Source: Bradyrhizobium sp. CB2312 (GTDB lineage Bacteria > Pseudomonadota > Alphaproteobacteria > Rhizobiales > Xanthobacteraceae). Taken from it: a stretch of DNA of 64,000 nucleotides. The notes below the pieces were generated by a model, which saw only the letters and a program-made list of their open reading frames with translations, did not search any database and had not been told where the DNA came from. The first letter of the stretch is position 1; each line of letters begins with the position of its first letter. Shown here piece by piece: positions 18,080 to 27,283 of the stretch. The translations under genes and the position numbers were made by a program. The DNA lies in contig NZ_CP121668.1 in the NCBI RefSeq assembly GCF_029714425.1, positions 6,593,501-6,657,500 of the forward strand. The letters are read 5' to 3'.

Positions 18080-19155
18080 TCGGTTCGTTCACCTTTGAAA
18101 ACCTGCCCTGCCGTGTCGTGTTCGGCAGCGGAACCCTGGCCTCGGCCAAAGCCGAGGTCGAACGGCTCGGCGGCAAGCGCGCGCTGGTGCTGACGACGCC
18201 GCAGCAGGAAGCGCAGGGCAAGAGTCTTGGTGCCGCGCTCGGCCCGCTCTATGCCGGCATCTTTCCTGGCGCCACCATGCATACGCCGGTCGAGGTCACG
18301 GAACGGGCGCTCGCAGCGATGAAGGCGTGCGAGGCCGATTGCGTCGTCTCGCTCGGCGGCGGCTCGACCACCGGCCTCGGCAAGGCGCTGGCCTTGCGCA
18401 CCGGCGTCAACCAGCTCTGCATCCCCACGACTTATGCCGGCTCGGAGATGACGCCGATCGTCGGCCAGACCGAGAACGGCCTGAAGACCACGGTGCGCGA
18501 TGCGGCAATACTGCCGGAGACGGTGATCTACGACGTCGATCTGACCCTGACGCTGCCGGTCGGCCTCGCGGCGACCTCAGGCATCAACGCCATCGCGCAT
18601 GCCGTGGAAGCGCTGTACGCCCGCGATACCAATCCCGTGACTTCATTGATGGCGGAGGAAGGCATCCGCGCGCTCGCCCGCGCCCTTCCCGCTATCGCCG
18701 CCAGAAGCGACGATCGCGAGGCGCGGACCGAAGCACTCTATGGCGCCTGGCTGTGTGGCGTTTGTCTGGGCACCGTCGGCATGGCGCTGCATCACAAGCT
18801 CTGCCACACGCTCGGCGGCACCTTCGATCTGCCGCATGCGGAGACCCACACCATCGTGCTGCCGCATGCCCTCGCCTACAATGCGCCTGCCGTGCCCGAG
18901 GCGATGGCGCGCATCTCGCGCGCGATTGGTGCTGCCGACGCGTCGCAAGGACTCTACGACCTCGCCAAGCGGTTGGGTGCGAAGCTGGCGCTGCGCGATG
19001 TCGGCATGCCCGAAGGCGGTATCGACAAGGCGGCCGATCTCGCCGTCACCAATGCCTACTGGAACCCGCGCCCGCTCGAGCGCGATGCCATCCGCGGCCT
19101 GATCGCACGCGCCTGGGCCGGCGATCCGCCCGTTACCATCAAAGCGGCGGCGTGA
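18076..19155 (+). CDS. maleylacetate reductase (iron-alcohol dehydrogenase family)
   Basis: A 359-residue protein of the Fe-ADH/maleylacetate reductase type: VVFGSGT near residue 15, the NAD-binding SLGGGSTTGLGKALAL (about 92-107), PTTYAGSEMTPI (about 118-128), and metal-region histidines in INAIAHAVEALYA and HHKLCHTLGG. It reduces maleylacetate to 3-oxoadipate with NAD(P)H, the step after hydroxyquinol ring cleavage. The ATG at 18076 overlaps the Dabb stop. An apparent longer frame starting at 17740 is only an upstream extension through the Dabb gene. The dioxygenase at 21463 supplies its substrate. Confidence 0.88.
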   Translation: MIGSFTFENLPCRVVFGSGTLASAKAEVERLGGKRALVLTTPQQEAQGKSLGAALGPLYAGIFPGATMHTPVEVTERALAAMKACEADCVVSLGGGSTTGLGKALALRTGVNQLCIPTTYAGSEMTPIVGQTENGLKTTVRDAAILPETVIYDVDLTLTLPVGLAATSGINAIAHAVEALYARDTNPVTSLMAEEGIRALARALPAIAARSDDREARTEALYGAWLCGVCLGTVGMALHHKLCHTLGGTFDLPHAETHTIVLPHALAYNAPAVPEAMARISRAIGAADASQGLYDLAKRLGAKLALRDVGMPEGGIDKAADLAVTNAYWNPRPLERDAIRGLIARAWAGDPPVTIKAAA

Positions 19156-19159
19156 GGCC

Positions 19160-20524
19160 ATGCGGCGCACCCTGATCAGATCGGCCACCGTCATCAGCAT
19201 GGATGACGCGATTGGCGACCTCGGCACCGGCGACGTGCTGGTCGAGGGCAGCCGCATCGTCGATGTGCGACCATCGATCGAGGTCGCAGCCGACACGGAG
19301 ATCGTCGACGGCAAGGGCCGCATCGTCATTCCCGGCCTGATCAACGCGCACATGCACACCTGGCAGACCGGCTTGCGCGGCTTTGCCGCGAACTGGACGC
19401 TGCTGGAATATTTCCGCCGCATGCATGCCGGGCTCGCGACCGTGTTCAGGCCCGAGGACATCCATATCGCGACGCTTGTCGGCGCGCTGAACCAGATCAA
19501 CCACGGCGTCACCACGCTGGTCGATTGGTGCCACAACAATCCGACGCCTGATCACACCGACGCGGCCGTGCGCGGCCTGATCGAGAGCGGCATCCGCGCT
19601 GCCTTCTTCCATGGATCGCCGAAGCCGGAGCCGAAACCGGGCGAGCCGCATTTCTCGGAAGTGCCGCATCCGCGCCGCGAGGTCGAGCGGCTGCTGGCCG
19701 GCCCCCTTGCCGATCGCGACGGCCTCGTCACGCTAGGGCTCGCGATCCTCGGGCCGCATTATTCGACGCTCGACGTCGCCATGCACGATTTCCGCCTGGC
19801 GCGCGAGCTCAAGTTGATCGCATCGATGCATCAGGGCGGCGGTCCGGCCAAGACGCCCGGCGGCTGGGAGAAGCTGATCGAGGCCGGCCTCGTCGGCCCC
19901 GGCATCAACATCGTCCATGGCAACGATCTACCCGACGAGTTGCTGGGTCGGATGATCGATCTCGGCGTGTCGTTCTCGGTCACGCCGGAGAACGAGATGA
20001 TCCAGGGCCACGGCTTTCCGATCACCGGCCGGCTGCTGAAGCGCGGCGTTCGGCCGACCATTGGCATTGACCTCGAATCCGTCCTGGCCGGCGACCTCCT
20101 CTGCGTTGCGCGCGTCGCGCTGTCGATGCAGCGGGCGCTCGACAATGCGGACTCCCGCAAGACAAACGGCACCATTCCGGCGACGACCACGATTCCGGTG
20201 CGCGAGGCGCTGCGCTGGATCACGACGGAAGGCGCGCGCATGCTCGGCCGCGAGCACCGGATCGGCTCACTGACGCCGGGCAAGCTCGCGGACCTCGTCA
20301 TCATCAACGCCTCCGATCTGAATCTCCATCCGGTGCACGATCCGATCGCGACCGTGGTGATGCAGACGAGCCTTGCCAATATCGAGGCCGTCATGATCGG
20401 CGGCACCTGGAAGAAGCGGAACGGCAAGCTGCTGGCCGAGGGGCTGGAGACGAAGAAGGAGCTGCTGGCGCAATCCGGCCGGCGGCTGGTGCAGGACATC
20501 GAACGACAGGGACGCGCCGCCTGA
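19160..20524 (+). CDS. amidohydrolase-superfamily hydrolase (ATZ/TRZ/cytosine deaminase-like)
   Basis: A 454-residue metal-dependent hydrolase. It has the HxH metal motif in INAHMHTWQTG after an N-terminal composite-barrel strand, a His in ASMHQGGG, IVHGNDLP, and the late GIDLESV region where family members place the catalytic Asp. The C-terminus GSLTPGKLADLVII is typical. Relatives deaminate or dechlorinate ring compounds (cytosine, s-triazines, guanine) or hydrolyse lactams. Here it could remove an amino group or open a ring before formation of the hydroxyquinol-type intermediate, but the substrate is not known. It starts 4 bp after maleylacetate reductase, so they are co-translated. Confidence 0.82.
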   Translation: MRRTLIRSATVISMDDAIGDLGTGDVLVEGSRIVDVRPSIEVAADTEIVDGKGRIVIPGLINAHMHTWQTGLRGFAANWTLLEYFRRMHAGLATVFRPEDIHIATLVGALNQINHGVTTLVDWCHNNPTPDHTDAAVRGLIESGIRAAFFHGSPKPEPKPGEPHFSEVPHPRREVERLLAGPLADRDGLVTLGLAILGPHYSTLDVAMHDFRLARELKLIASMHQGGGPAKTPGGWEKLIEAGLVGPGINIVHGNDLPDELLGRMIDLGVSFSVTPENEMIQGHGFPITGRLLKRGVRPTIGIDLESVLAGDLLCVARVALSMQRALDNADSRKTNGTIPATTTIPVREALRWITTEGARMLGREHRIGSLTPGKLADLVIINASDLNLHPVHDPIATVVMQTSLANIEAVMIGGTWKKRNGKLLAEGLETKKELLAQSGRRLVQDIERQGRAA

Positions 20525-20545
20525 AGGCGCCAACGGACAACAACA

Positions 20546-21448
20546 ATGACAGACGCTACGAAGACTGTTGCTTTCATCGGGATCGGCAAGATGGGTCTGC
20601 CGATGTCGGTTCTCGTCGCCAGGGCAGGCTATGCGGTCACCGCATTCGACCAGAGCGCGGCACGGATCAGCGAGGCGCGTACGCAAGGCATATCTATCGC
20701 CGCTTCGCCCGCCGAGACCGTAAGTGGCAAAGCAGCGGTGATCACCTCCCTGCCCGATGACGCCGCCTTGCGCGGCGCGCTGCTCGGCCCAAGCGGCCTC
20801 ATTGCCGCGATGGCGGCCGGATCTGTGCTGATCGAAACAAGCACCGTCAGCGTCGAGGCTTCTACTGAAGTCGCCGCCGCCGCGCAGGCACGCGGCGTTG
20901 CCTATCTGCGCTCGCCGGTCTCCGGCAATGCCAGCATCGTTCACACCGGCGCCCTCACCTGCTTCGTCTCCGGCCCGAAGGACGCTTTCGAGGGTGCAAA
21001 GCCGCTATTCGCCGCCTTCACCCGCGCCCAGACCTATCTCGGCCCCGCCGAGGAAGCGCGCTACGCAAAGCTCTCGGTCAACCTGATGATCGCGGTGTCC
21101 GCGGCGATGATGGCCGAAAGCCTGGCACTGGCGCGCAAGGGCGGCATTGCCTGGCAGGACATCCTGAAGGTGCTCGACGACAGCGCCGTTGCCTCGCCCA
21201 TGGTGAAGTACAAGACGGCGCCGCTGCGGACGCGGGATTTCGAGTCCACTTTCTCCTGCAAGCAGATGGCCAAGGACCTCGATTTGATCCTTGGCGCCGG
21301 TCACGCCGTCGGCGTGCCGCTGCAGCTCGCAGCGCAGGTGCGCGAGACCTATGGCTCGCTGGTCGCGCAGGGCGATGGCGAGACCGACTTCATCGCAACT
21401 GTCAAGCATCTGGAACGCTTGTCCGGCCTCGGCGAACCGAAACTCTGA
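20546..21448 (+). CDS. 3-hydroxyisobutyrate dehydrogenase-family NAD(P)-dependent oxidoreductase
   Basis: A 300-residue beta-hydroxyacid dehydrogenase: N-terminal Rossmann motif IGIGKMGLPMSVLVARAGYAV, substrate-binding SPVSGNASIVHTG, and the region with the catalytic Lys in EEARYAKLSVNLMI. Such enzymes oxidise beta-hydroxyacids to semialdehydes or act in reverse on tartronate semialdehyde-like compounds. It sits between the amidohydrolase (21 bp) and the intradiol dioxygenase (14 bp), so a hydroxyacid or its derivative is presumably part of this pathway. Its exact substrate cannot be inferred. Confidence 0.85.
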   Translation: MTDATKTVAFIGIGKMGLPMSVLVARAGYAVTAFDQSAARISEARTQGISIAASPAETVSGKAAVITSLPDDAALRGALLGPSGLIAAMAAGSVLIETSTVSVEASTEVAAAAQARGVAYLRSPVSGNASIVHTGALTCFVSGPKDAFEGAKPLFAAFTRAQTYLGPAEEARYAKLSVNLMIAVSAAMMAESLALARKGGIAWQDILKVLDDSAVASPMVKYKTAPLRTRDFESTFSCKQMAKDLDLILGAGHAVGVPLQLAAQVRETYGSLVAQGDGETDFIATVKHLERLSGLGEPKL

Positions 21449-21462
21449 TCGCGGAGATACAT

Positions 21463-22347
21463 ATGCGCAATTTCAACGAGAACACGATCACCGACGCGGT
21501 GCTGGAGCGGATCGTGGGCGCGACCGATCCACGGATCAAAGAGGTCAGCGAAGCGCTCGTGCGGCACCTGCACGCCTTCGTCCGCGAGGTGCGGCTGACC
21601 CAGAAGGAATGGGAGTACGGCATCGACTTCCTGACCCGCACCGGGCACATGTGCGACGACAAGCGCCAGGAGTTCATCCTGCTGTCGGACACGCTCGGTG
21701 TCTCCATGCTGGTCGACGCGATCAACCATCCGGTGCCGGAAGGCGCGACCGAGACCACGGTGCTCGGCCCGTTCTTCGTCCAGGCCGCGCCGGAGAAGGA
21801 CAGCGGCGCCGATATCTCCGGCCCGATGGAGGGTGATCCGATGCTGGTCACCGGTTCGGTCTCGACCGTCGACGGCAAGCCGCTTGCGAATGCGACCGTT
21901 GACGTCTGGCACTCCGACGATGACGGCTATTACGACGTACAGCAGCTTGACGACATCGGCGATCTCGCGATGCGCGCGCGCTTCCACACCGACGCAGGCG
22001 GCCGCTTCCATTTCTGGTCGATCAAGCCCGCGGCCTATCCGATCCCGCATGACGGCCCGGTTGGGGAGATGCTGGAGGCGCAGGGCCGCCATCCCTGGCG
22101 TCCCGCGCATGTGCATTTCATGATCTCGGCGCCGGGCTTCGAGCAGCTCGTCACGCATGTGTTCGTCGCCGGCGACAAATATCTCGACTCTGACGTGGTG
22201 TTCGGCGTCAAGGACAGCCTGATCCACGAATTCGCCAAGCATCCTGCTGGCCGTGCGCCGGATGGTCGCATGGTGGAGAGCGAGTATTTTCACCTCAATT
22301 ATGATTTCGGCCTGAAGCAGGTTGCGAGCAGCGCAAGAGCCGCCTAA
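21463..22347 (+). CDS. hydroxyquinol 1,2-dioxygenase-type intradiol dioxygenase
   Basis: A 294-residue intradiol dioxygenase with an N-terminal helical dimerisation domain (about 1-95) and a catalytic beta-sandwich. Expected Fe(III) ligands are visible: Tyr157 in GYYDVQ, Tyr192 in AYPIPHDGPVG, and His216/His218 in PAHVHF. VLGPFFV and the motif DVWHSDDDG are typical of the hydroxyquinol/chlorocatechol branch. Together with maleylacetate reductase in the same operon this indicates ortho cleavage of hydroxyquinol (1,2,4-trihydroxybenzene) to maleylacetate. A catechol 1,2-dioxygenase role is less likely because no muconate cycloisomerase is present. Confidence 0.88.
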   Translation: MRNFNENTITDAVLERIVGATDPRIKEVSEALVRHLHAFVREVRLTQKEWEYGIDFLTRTGHMCDDKRQEFILLSDTLGVSMLVDAINHPVPEGATETTVLGPFFVQAAPEKDSGADISGPMEGDPMLVTGSVSTVDGKPLANATVDVWHSDDDGYYDVQQLDDIGDLAMRARFHTDAGGRFHFWSIKPAAYPIPHDGPVGEMLEAQGRHPWRPAHVHFMISAPGFEQLVTHVFVAGDKYLDSDVVFGVKDSLIHEFAKHPAGRAPDGRMVESEYFHLNYDFGLKQVASSARAA

Positions 22348-22410
22348 GCCGATCGACGACGCAGCGGACCGACAAGAGTCCGGCAACAGGGAGCAGACGG
22401 GAGCGAAGGG

Positions 22411-23805
22411 ATGGGACCGCGAGTCAGCACGAGCATATTGGCCGATCGCCTCACCGGCATGATCGGCCCGCGCGCGAGCGTCGCGCGCGGCGTGCTCGAT
22501 CAGCATGGGCAGAGCGAGTCGCATTATCGCAATTTGCCGCCCGACATCGTCGTCTTCCCTGAGACGACGCAGGAGGTCGCCGAGATCGTCAAGCTGTGCG
22601 CGAGCGCGAGCATGCCGATCGTCCCGTTCGGCGCCGGCACCTCGCTCGAAGGCAATGCGGCCGCGGTCGCGGGCGGCGTCTGCTTCGACTTCGCGCGCAT
22701 GAACAAGGTGCTCAGCGTGCACGACAGCGACATGGATGTCGTGGTGCAGCCCGGCATCACGCGCAAGCAGCTCAATGCGGAGCTGCGCAATACCGGACTT
22801 TTCTTCCCGATCGATCCCGGCGCCGACGCCTCGATCGGCGGCATGACCTCGACGCGCGCCTCCGGCACCATGGCTGTGCGCTATGGCACCATGAAGGACA
22901 ATGTCATGGCGCTCGAGGTGGTGTTGGCCGACGGCCGCGTCATCCGCACCGCGAAGCGCGCACGGAAGTCTGCAGCGGGCTATGACTTAACGCGCATGTT
23001 CGTCGGCGCGGAAGGCACGCTCGGCGTCATCACCGAGATCACGCTGAAGGTGCATCCGGTGCCGCAGGCGATCTCGGCTTCCGTTTGCAGCTTCGATACC
23101 CTGCACGATGCCGTCGACACCGCGATCTCCGTGATCCAGTCCGCGATCCCCGTGGCCCGGATCGAGCTGCTCGACGACGTCATGATGCGCGGCATCAACG
23201 CCTATGCCAAGCTCGGCTACCGCGAGGCGCCCACCCTGTTCTTCGAATTCCATGGCTCCGAGTCCTCGGTCGCCGAGCAGGCCGAGGCCGCACAGGCGAT
23301 CGCCGCCGACAATGGCGGCCATGGTTTTGCCTGGGCCAAGGCGGCCGAAGACCGCAGCCGGCTCTGGCATGCGCGCGACAACACGCTCTATGCGGGCCTC
23401 GGCCTGCGACCCGGCGCGCGCGCCGTGATCACCGATGTCTGCGTGCCAATCTCGCGGCTTGCGGAATGCCTGACCGAGACGCGCCGCGATGCCGACGAGC
23501 ACGGCTTCACGGCGCCGATCGTCGGCCATGTCGGCGACGGCAATTTCCACATGCTCATCCTGATCGATCCCTTGAAACCAGAGGAATCCGAGGGCGCGAA
23601 GGCCCTTCAGGCCCGCATGGTCGCCCGCGCCATTGCCATGGACGGCACCTGCACTGGCGAGCACGGCATCGGGCTCGGCAAGATCGATTATCTCGCCGAC
23701 GAGCTCGGCGAAGCGGTCGACGTGATGCGGTCGATCAAGACTGCGCTCGATCCGAATGGACTGATGAACCCGGGTAAGATTTTTGCAGGTGGAGCCAAGG
23801 CATGA
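22411..23805 (+). CDS. FAD-linked oxidase, GlcD/D-lactate dehydrogenase type
   Basis: A 464-residue flavoprotein of the FAD-binding type 4 family. The PP-loop region VPFGAGTSLEGNAAA, then IGGMTSTRASGTMAVRYG, is the FAD-binding domain; the C-terminus CTGEHGIGLGK with preceding IVGHVGDGNFHML carries the conserved histidines of the lactate/glycolate oxidase family. It should oxidise a 2-hydroxyacid to a 2-oxoacid using a cytochrome or quinone acceptor. It overlaps the ABC ATPase by 4 bp, linking enzymes and importer in one transcript. No GlcE or GlcF partners are present, so it is the single-subunit type. Confidence 0.85.
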   Translation: MGPRVSTSILADRLTGMIGPRASVARGVLDQHGQSESHYRNLPPDIVVFPETTQEVAEIVKLCASASMPIVPFGAGTSLEGNAAAVAGGVCFDFARMNKVLSVHDSDMDVVVQPGITRKQLNAELRNTGLFFPIDPGADASIGGMTSTRASGTMAVRYGTMKDNVMALEVVLADGRVIRTAKRARKSAAGYDLTRMFVGAEGTLGVITEITLKVHPVPQAISASVCSFDTLHDAVDTAISVIQSAIPVARIELLDDVMMRGINAYAKLGYREAPTLFFEFHGSESSVAEQAEAAQAIAADNGGHGFAWAKAAEDRSRLWHARDNTLYAGLGLRPGARAVITDVCVPISRLAECLTETRRDADEHGFTAPIVGHVGDGNFHMLILIDPLKPEESEGAKALQARMVARAIAMDGTCTGEHGIGLGKIDYLADELGEAVDVMRSIKTALDPNGLMNPGKIFAGGAKA

Positions 23806-25325
23806 GCGACGCGCTCCCGATCGAGGTCACCTCGCCCACCCCGCTGCTGGAGCTGCGCGGCATCAGCAAGGAGTTTCCCGGCGTCAAGGCGCTGGATGAC
23901 GTGTCCTTTGCCGTCTACCCCGGCGAAGTCCACATGCTGCTCGGCGAGAACGGCGCCGGCAAGTCGAGCCTGATGAAGGTGCTGTGCGGCGCCTACCGCG
24001 CCGATGCCGGCGAGTTCTACTACAAGGGCGACAAGGTCGCGATCGCCTCGACCGCGGATGCCCAGAAGCTCGGCATTGCCGTGATCTTCCAGGAATTCTC
24101 GCTGGTCCCCTATCTCGACATCGCCCAGAACATCTTCCTCGGCCGCGAGCCGAAGGGCCGCATCCCCGGCACCATTGATCGCCGCAGGATCCTGGCAGAC
24201 GCCAAGCGCGTGCTCGACACGATCGGCTTCGATATCGATCCCTCCACCACCGTCGACAAGCTCGGCGTCGCACAGCAGCAGATGGTCGAGATCGCGAAAG
24301 CGATCAGCCAGAACGCCCGCATCCTCGTCATGGACGAGCCGACCGCGGCGCTGTCCGATCGAGAGACCGAGTTATTGTTTGCGCTGATCGCACGGCTGAA
24401 GGCCGACGGCGTCTCGATCGTCTACATCTCCCACCGCATGGCCGAGGTGTTCGCGCTCGGCGACCGCATCACCGTGCTGCGCGACGGTCGCCGCATCGAC
24501 GGCGTCAAGCCCGCCGACGTCACGCCGGACCAGCTCGTGCGCATGATGGTCGGCCGTAACGTCGACATGACCTATCCGCGCAATTTTGCCGACAAGCCCG
24601 GCGAGCTTCTGCTTCAGGTGAAGGGCCTCTCGGCGGCGACCGGCATCTCCGACATCAACATCGAGGTGCGCCGGGGCGAGATCGTCGGCCTGTGCGGGCT
24701 GGTCGGCTCCGGCCGCAGCGAGGTCGCGCGCGCCATCTTCGGCGCCGATCCCGTGACGTCAGGCGAGATCATCTTCGACGGCAAGAGCATTTCCGGCGAG
24801 CCTGACCTCGCCGCCCGTCGCGGCATCGCGCTGATTCCGGAGAGCCGCAAGAGCGAAGGCCTCGCGTTGCTACGCTCGGTCGGCGACAATCTCGTCGTGT
24901 CGGCGCTGAAAAAACTGTTCCCGAGCGGCCTGTTCGACCAGCGCAGCGCGCAGCGCACCTCCGACGGTCTGATCCGTCAGCTGCGCATCGCGACGCCCAG
25001 CGCGCGACAGACCGTCGGCCTGCTCTCCGGCGGCAACCAGCAGAAGGTCGTGATCGGCAAATGGCTGGCGGCCGGCTCGAAGCTGTTCATCTTCGACGAG
25101 CCGACGCGGGGCATCGACATCGGCGCCAAGTCTGAAATCTTCGCCCTCATCGACCGCCTGGTGGCCGAAGGCGCCGCCGCACTCATGATCTCCTCCGAGC
25201 AGGTCGAGATCTGCCATGTCTGCGACCGCGCCTATGTGATGCGCGAGGGGCGCATCGCCGGGCATCTGACCCGCAACGAACTGACCGAGGAGAACATCGT
25301 GCGACTGGGGATGCATCATGCGTGA
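23802..25325 (+). CDS. ribose-type ABC importer ATPase (duplicated NBD)
   Basis: A 507-residue tandem ATPase like RbsA: Walker [23 protein letters not shown], then a C-terminal domain with degenerate P-loop GLVGSGRSEVAR, signature [12 protein letters not shown] and FDEPTRGIDIGAKSE. It drives import through two different permeases encoded immediately downstream (8-bp overlap with the first). Its position inside an aromatic-degradation operon suggests that the transported compound is the operon's substrate, possibly a polyol, cyclitol or glycoside rather than a common sugar; that is inference. Confidence 0.9.
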   Translation: MSDALPIEVTSPTPLLELRGISKEFPGVKALDDVSFAVYPGEVHMLLGENGAGKSSLMKVLCGAYRADAGEFYYKGDKVAIASTADAQKLGIAVIFQEFSLVPYLDIAQNIFLGREPKGRIPGTIDRRRILADAKRVLDTIGFDIDPSTTVDKLGVAQQQMVEIAKAISQNARILVMDEPTAALSDRETELLFALIARLKADGVSIVYISHRMAEVFALGDRITVLRDGRRIDGVKPADVTPDQLVRMMVGRNVDMTYPRNFADKPGELLLQVKGLSAATGISDINIEVRRGEIVGLCGLVGSGRSEVARAIFGADPVTSGEIIFDGKSISGEPDLAARRGIALIPESRKSEGLALLRSVGDNLVVSALKKLFPSGLFDQRSAQRTSDGLIRQLRIATPSARQTVGLLSGGNQQKVVIGKWLAAGSKLFIFDEPTRGIDIGAKSEIFALIDRLVAEGAAALMISSEQVEICHVCDRAYVMREGRIAGHLTRNELTEENIVRLGMHHA

Positions 25326-26268
25326 AGCCGCGGTCGTTTCTCAACCCAATCCACTGCAGCGCATTCCCGGCGTTGCCATCGTGCTGGTGCTGCTGATCGC
25401 GCTGTTCAGCGCCATCGCGCCCGGCTTCCTGTCGGCCGCCAACCTCTCCAACGTGCTGGTGCAGTCGACCATCCTGACCATGCTCGCGCTGCCGATGACC
25501 TTGATCATCATGACCGAGGGGCTGGACCTGTCGATGGGCGCCGTGCTGACGCTGACCTCGCTCTGCGTCGCGATCGTGTCGCTCGCGACCAAGTCGATGC
25601 TGCTCGGCCTTGGCGCCGGCCTGCTCGTCGGCACGGCCTTCGGCGTTGCCAACGGCTGGCTGATCGCAATCCTCGGCATCCCGCCCTTCGTCGCAACGCT
25701 GGGCACGCTCGGCATGGCGCAGGGCCTGTCGCTGATCGTCAGCGACGGCCAGAGCGTGGTCGGCATCCCCCACAGCGTGCGCGACATCTATTCGGCGACG
25801 CTGCTCGGCATTCCCGTGCCTATCGTGATGGCGCTGGTGACTTACGCGGCGTTCCACGGCCTGCTCTATCACACCCGCTTCGGCACCTACATCTTCGCGC
25901 TCGGCGGCAATCGCGAGGCGCTGCGCTATGCCGGCCTCTCGCCGAACAAGCTGCTGATCGTGGTCTACGCGATCGGCGGCGCCATGGCCGGCATCGCGGG
26001 CCTGTTGATGACCGCGCGGATGAATTCCGGCCACCCGACCGCCGGCCTTGGCCTTGAATTCGATGCCATCGCCGCCGTCGCCGTCGGCGGCACCTCGTTC
26101 GAGCGCGGCAATGGCTGGCTGCTCGGCACCCTGCTCGGCGTGCTTTCCGTCGGGGTGCTGCGCAACGGGCTGAACCTGATCTCGCTGCCGTCCTCGGTGC
26201 AGGTCGCAAGCGTCGGCGTCCTCGTCATCGTTGCCCTGTTCCTCGACGGCCTCAGGAGCCGCGCATGA
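25318..26268 (+). CDS. ribose-type ABC importer permease 1
   Basis: A 316-residue membrane protein with 8-10 hydrophobic helices and the family motifs EGLDLSMGAVLTLTS, ANGWLIAILGIPPFVATLGT and IAAVAVGGTSFERGNGWLLGTLLG. Two non-identical permease genes are consecutive here, so the channel is probably a heterodimer, unlike the homodimeric RbsC. It overlaps the ATPase gene by 8 bp and the second permease by 4 bp. Confidence 0.9.
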   Translation: MREAAVVSQPNPLQRIPGVAIVLVLLIALFSAIAPGFLSAANLSNVLVQSTILTMLALPMTLIIMTEGLDLSMGAVLTLTSLCVAIVSLATKSMLLGLGAGLLVGTAFGVANGWLIAILGIPPFVATLGTLGMAQGLSLIVSDGQSVVGIPHSVRDIYSATLLGIPVPIVMALVTYAAFHGLLYHTRFGTYIFALGGNREALRYAGLSPNKLLIVVYAIGGAMAGIAGLLMTARMNSGHPTAGLGLEFDAIAAVAVGGTSFERGNGWLLGTLLGVLSVGVLRNGLNLISLPSSVQVASVGVLVIVALFLDGLRSRA

Positions 26269-27242
26269 CCGACATCACCAAAGAGGCGATGATGCCGCCC
26301 CGCTCGTTCCTGTCGCAGGACGCGATCCAGCTGTTCTATCGCCTGCTCGCGGCGCTCTTGATCTGCGCGGTGCTCGCCGTGCTCAGCGATTCCTTCCTGA
26401 GCCTCGGCAACATCCTCAATGTGCTCCGGCAAGCGAGCCTGACCTTCTTCATCGCCTCCGGCCTGACGCTGGTAGTGTTGACCGCAGGTCTCGACCTGTC
26501 CGTCGGCGCCAATGTCGCGCTGTCGGCCTGCATCGCCGGCACCGTGATCCACAAGACCGGCTCGCCGGCACTCGGCATCCTCACCGGCCTTGCCTGCGGC
26601 GGCATCGTCGGGCTCCTCAACGGCATCATGGTCACCGCGCTGCGCATCCCCTCCTTCATCGCCACCTACGGCATGCTCTGGGTGCTGAACGGCCTCACCT
26701 ATTGGTACATGGCGGGCGAGACCCTGCACGGCTTTCCCGCGGGCTTCCGCCAGATCGGCAGCGGCTATCTGTTCGGCCTGCCGATCCCGGTCTATCTGCT
26801 GCTGGTGTTCCTCGGGATCGGGACGCTGTTTGCGCAGCGGACGATCTGGGGCCAGGAGATCTATGCGATCGGCGCCAATCCGGTCGCAGCCCGCCTCTCG
26901 GGCATTCCCGTCGCGCGCCGCCTGCTGCTGGTCTACGCGGTCTCCGGCACCATGGCCGGGCTCGCCTCGATCATCTTCCTGTCGCGGCTCAATTCGGCCG
27001 AGGCCGACATCGGCGAGAGCCTGACGCTGCCGGCAATCGCCGCCGTGCTGATCGGCGGCACCTCGCTGTTCGGCGGCGTCGGCACCGTGTTCGGCACCTT
27101 CATCGGCGCGCTGATCCTGACACTGGTGCTGAACGGCATGAACTTGCTGTCGGTCAGCGCCAACTGGCAGCCGCTGGTGACGGGCATCATCGTCATTCTC
27201 GCGGTCTGGCTCGACATGAAGACCCGCCGCCGCGCGCAATGA
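26265..27242 (+). CDS. ribose-type ABC importer permease 2
   Basis: A 325-residue paralogue of the preceding permease, with TAGLDLSVGANVALSAC, LNGIMVTALRIPSFIATYGML and IAAVLIGGTSLFGGVGTVFG. The start is ATGACC at 26265, overlapping the first permease stop. It should pair with permease 1 to form the membrane channel. The binding-protein gene follows after 41 bp, with a GGAGG ribosome site. Confidence 0.9.
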   Translation: MTDITKEAMMPPRSFLSQDAIQLFYRLLAALLICAVLAVLSDSFLSLGNILNVLRQASLTFFIASGLTLVVLTAGLDLSVGANVALSACIAGTVIHKTGSPALGILTGLACGGIVGLLNGIMVTALRIPSFIATYGMLWVLNGLTYWYMAGETLHGFPAGFRQIGSGYLFGLPIPVYLLLVFLGIGTLFAQRTIWGQEIYAIGANPVAARLSGIPVARRLLLVYAVSGTMAGLASIIFLSRLNSAEADIGESLTLPAIAAVLIGGTSLFGGVGTVFGTFIGALILTLVLNGMNLLSVSANWQPLVTGIIVILAVWLDMKTRRRAQ

Positions 27243-27283
27243 GTTCTAGAAATCCAACAAGCAAAATGAGGGATGGAGGCACT

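Noticed and set aside
17740..19155. One long plus-strand frame joining the Dabb region and maleylacetate reductase
   Set aside because: The reductase has its own ATG at 18076 overlapping the Dabb stop. The upstream part of that frame runs through the Dabb gene in another phase.
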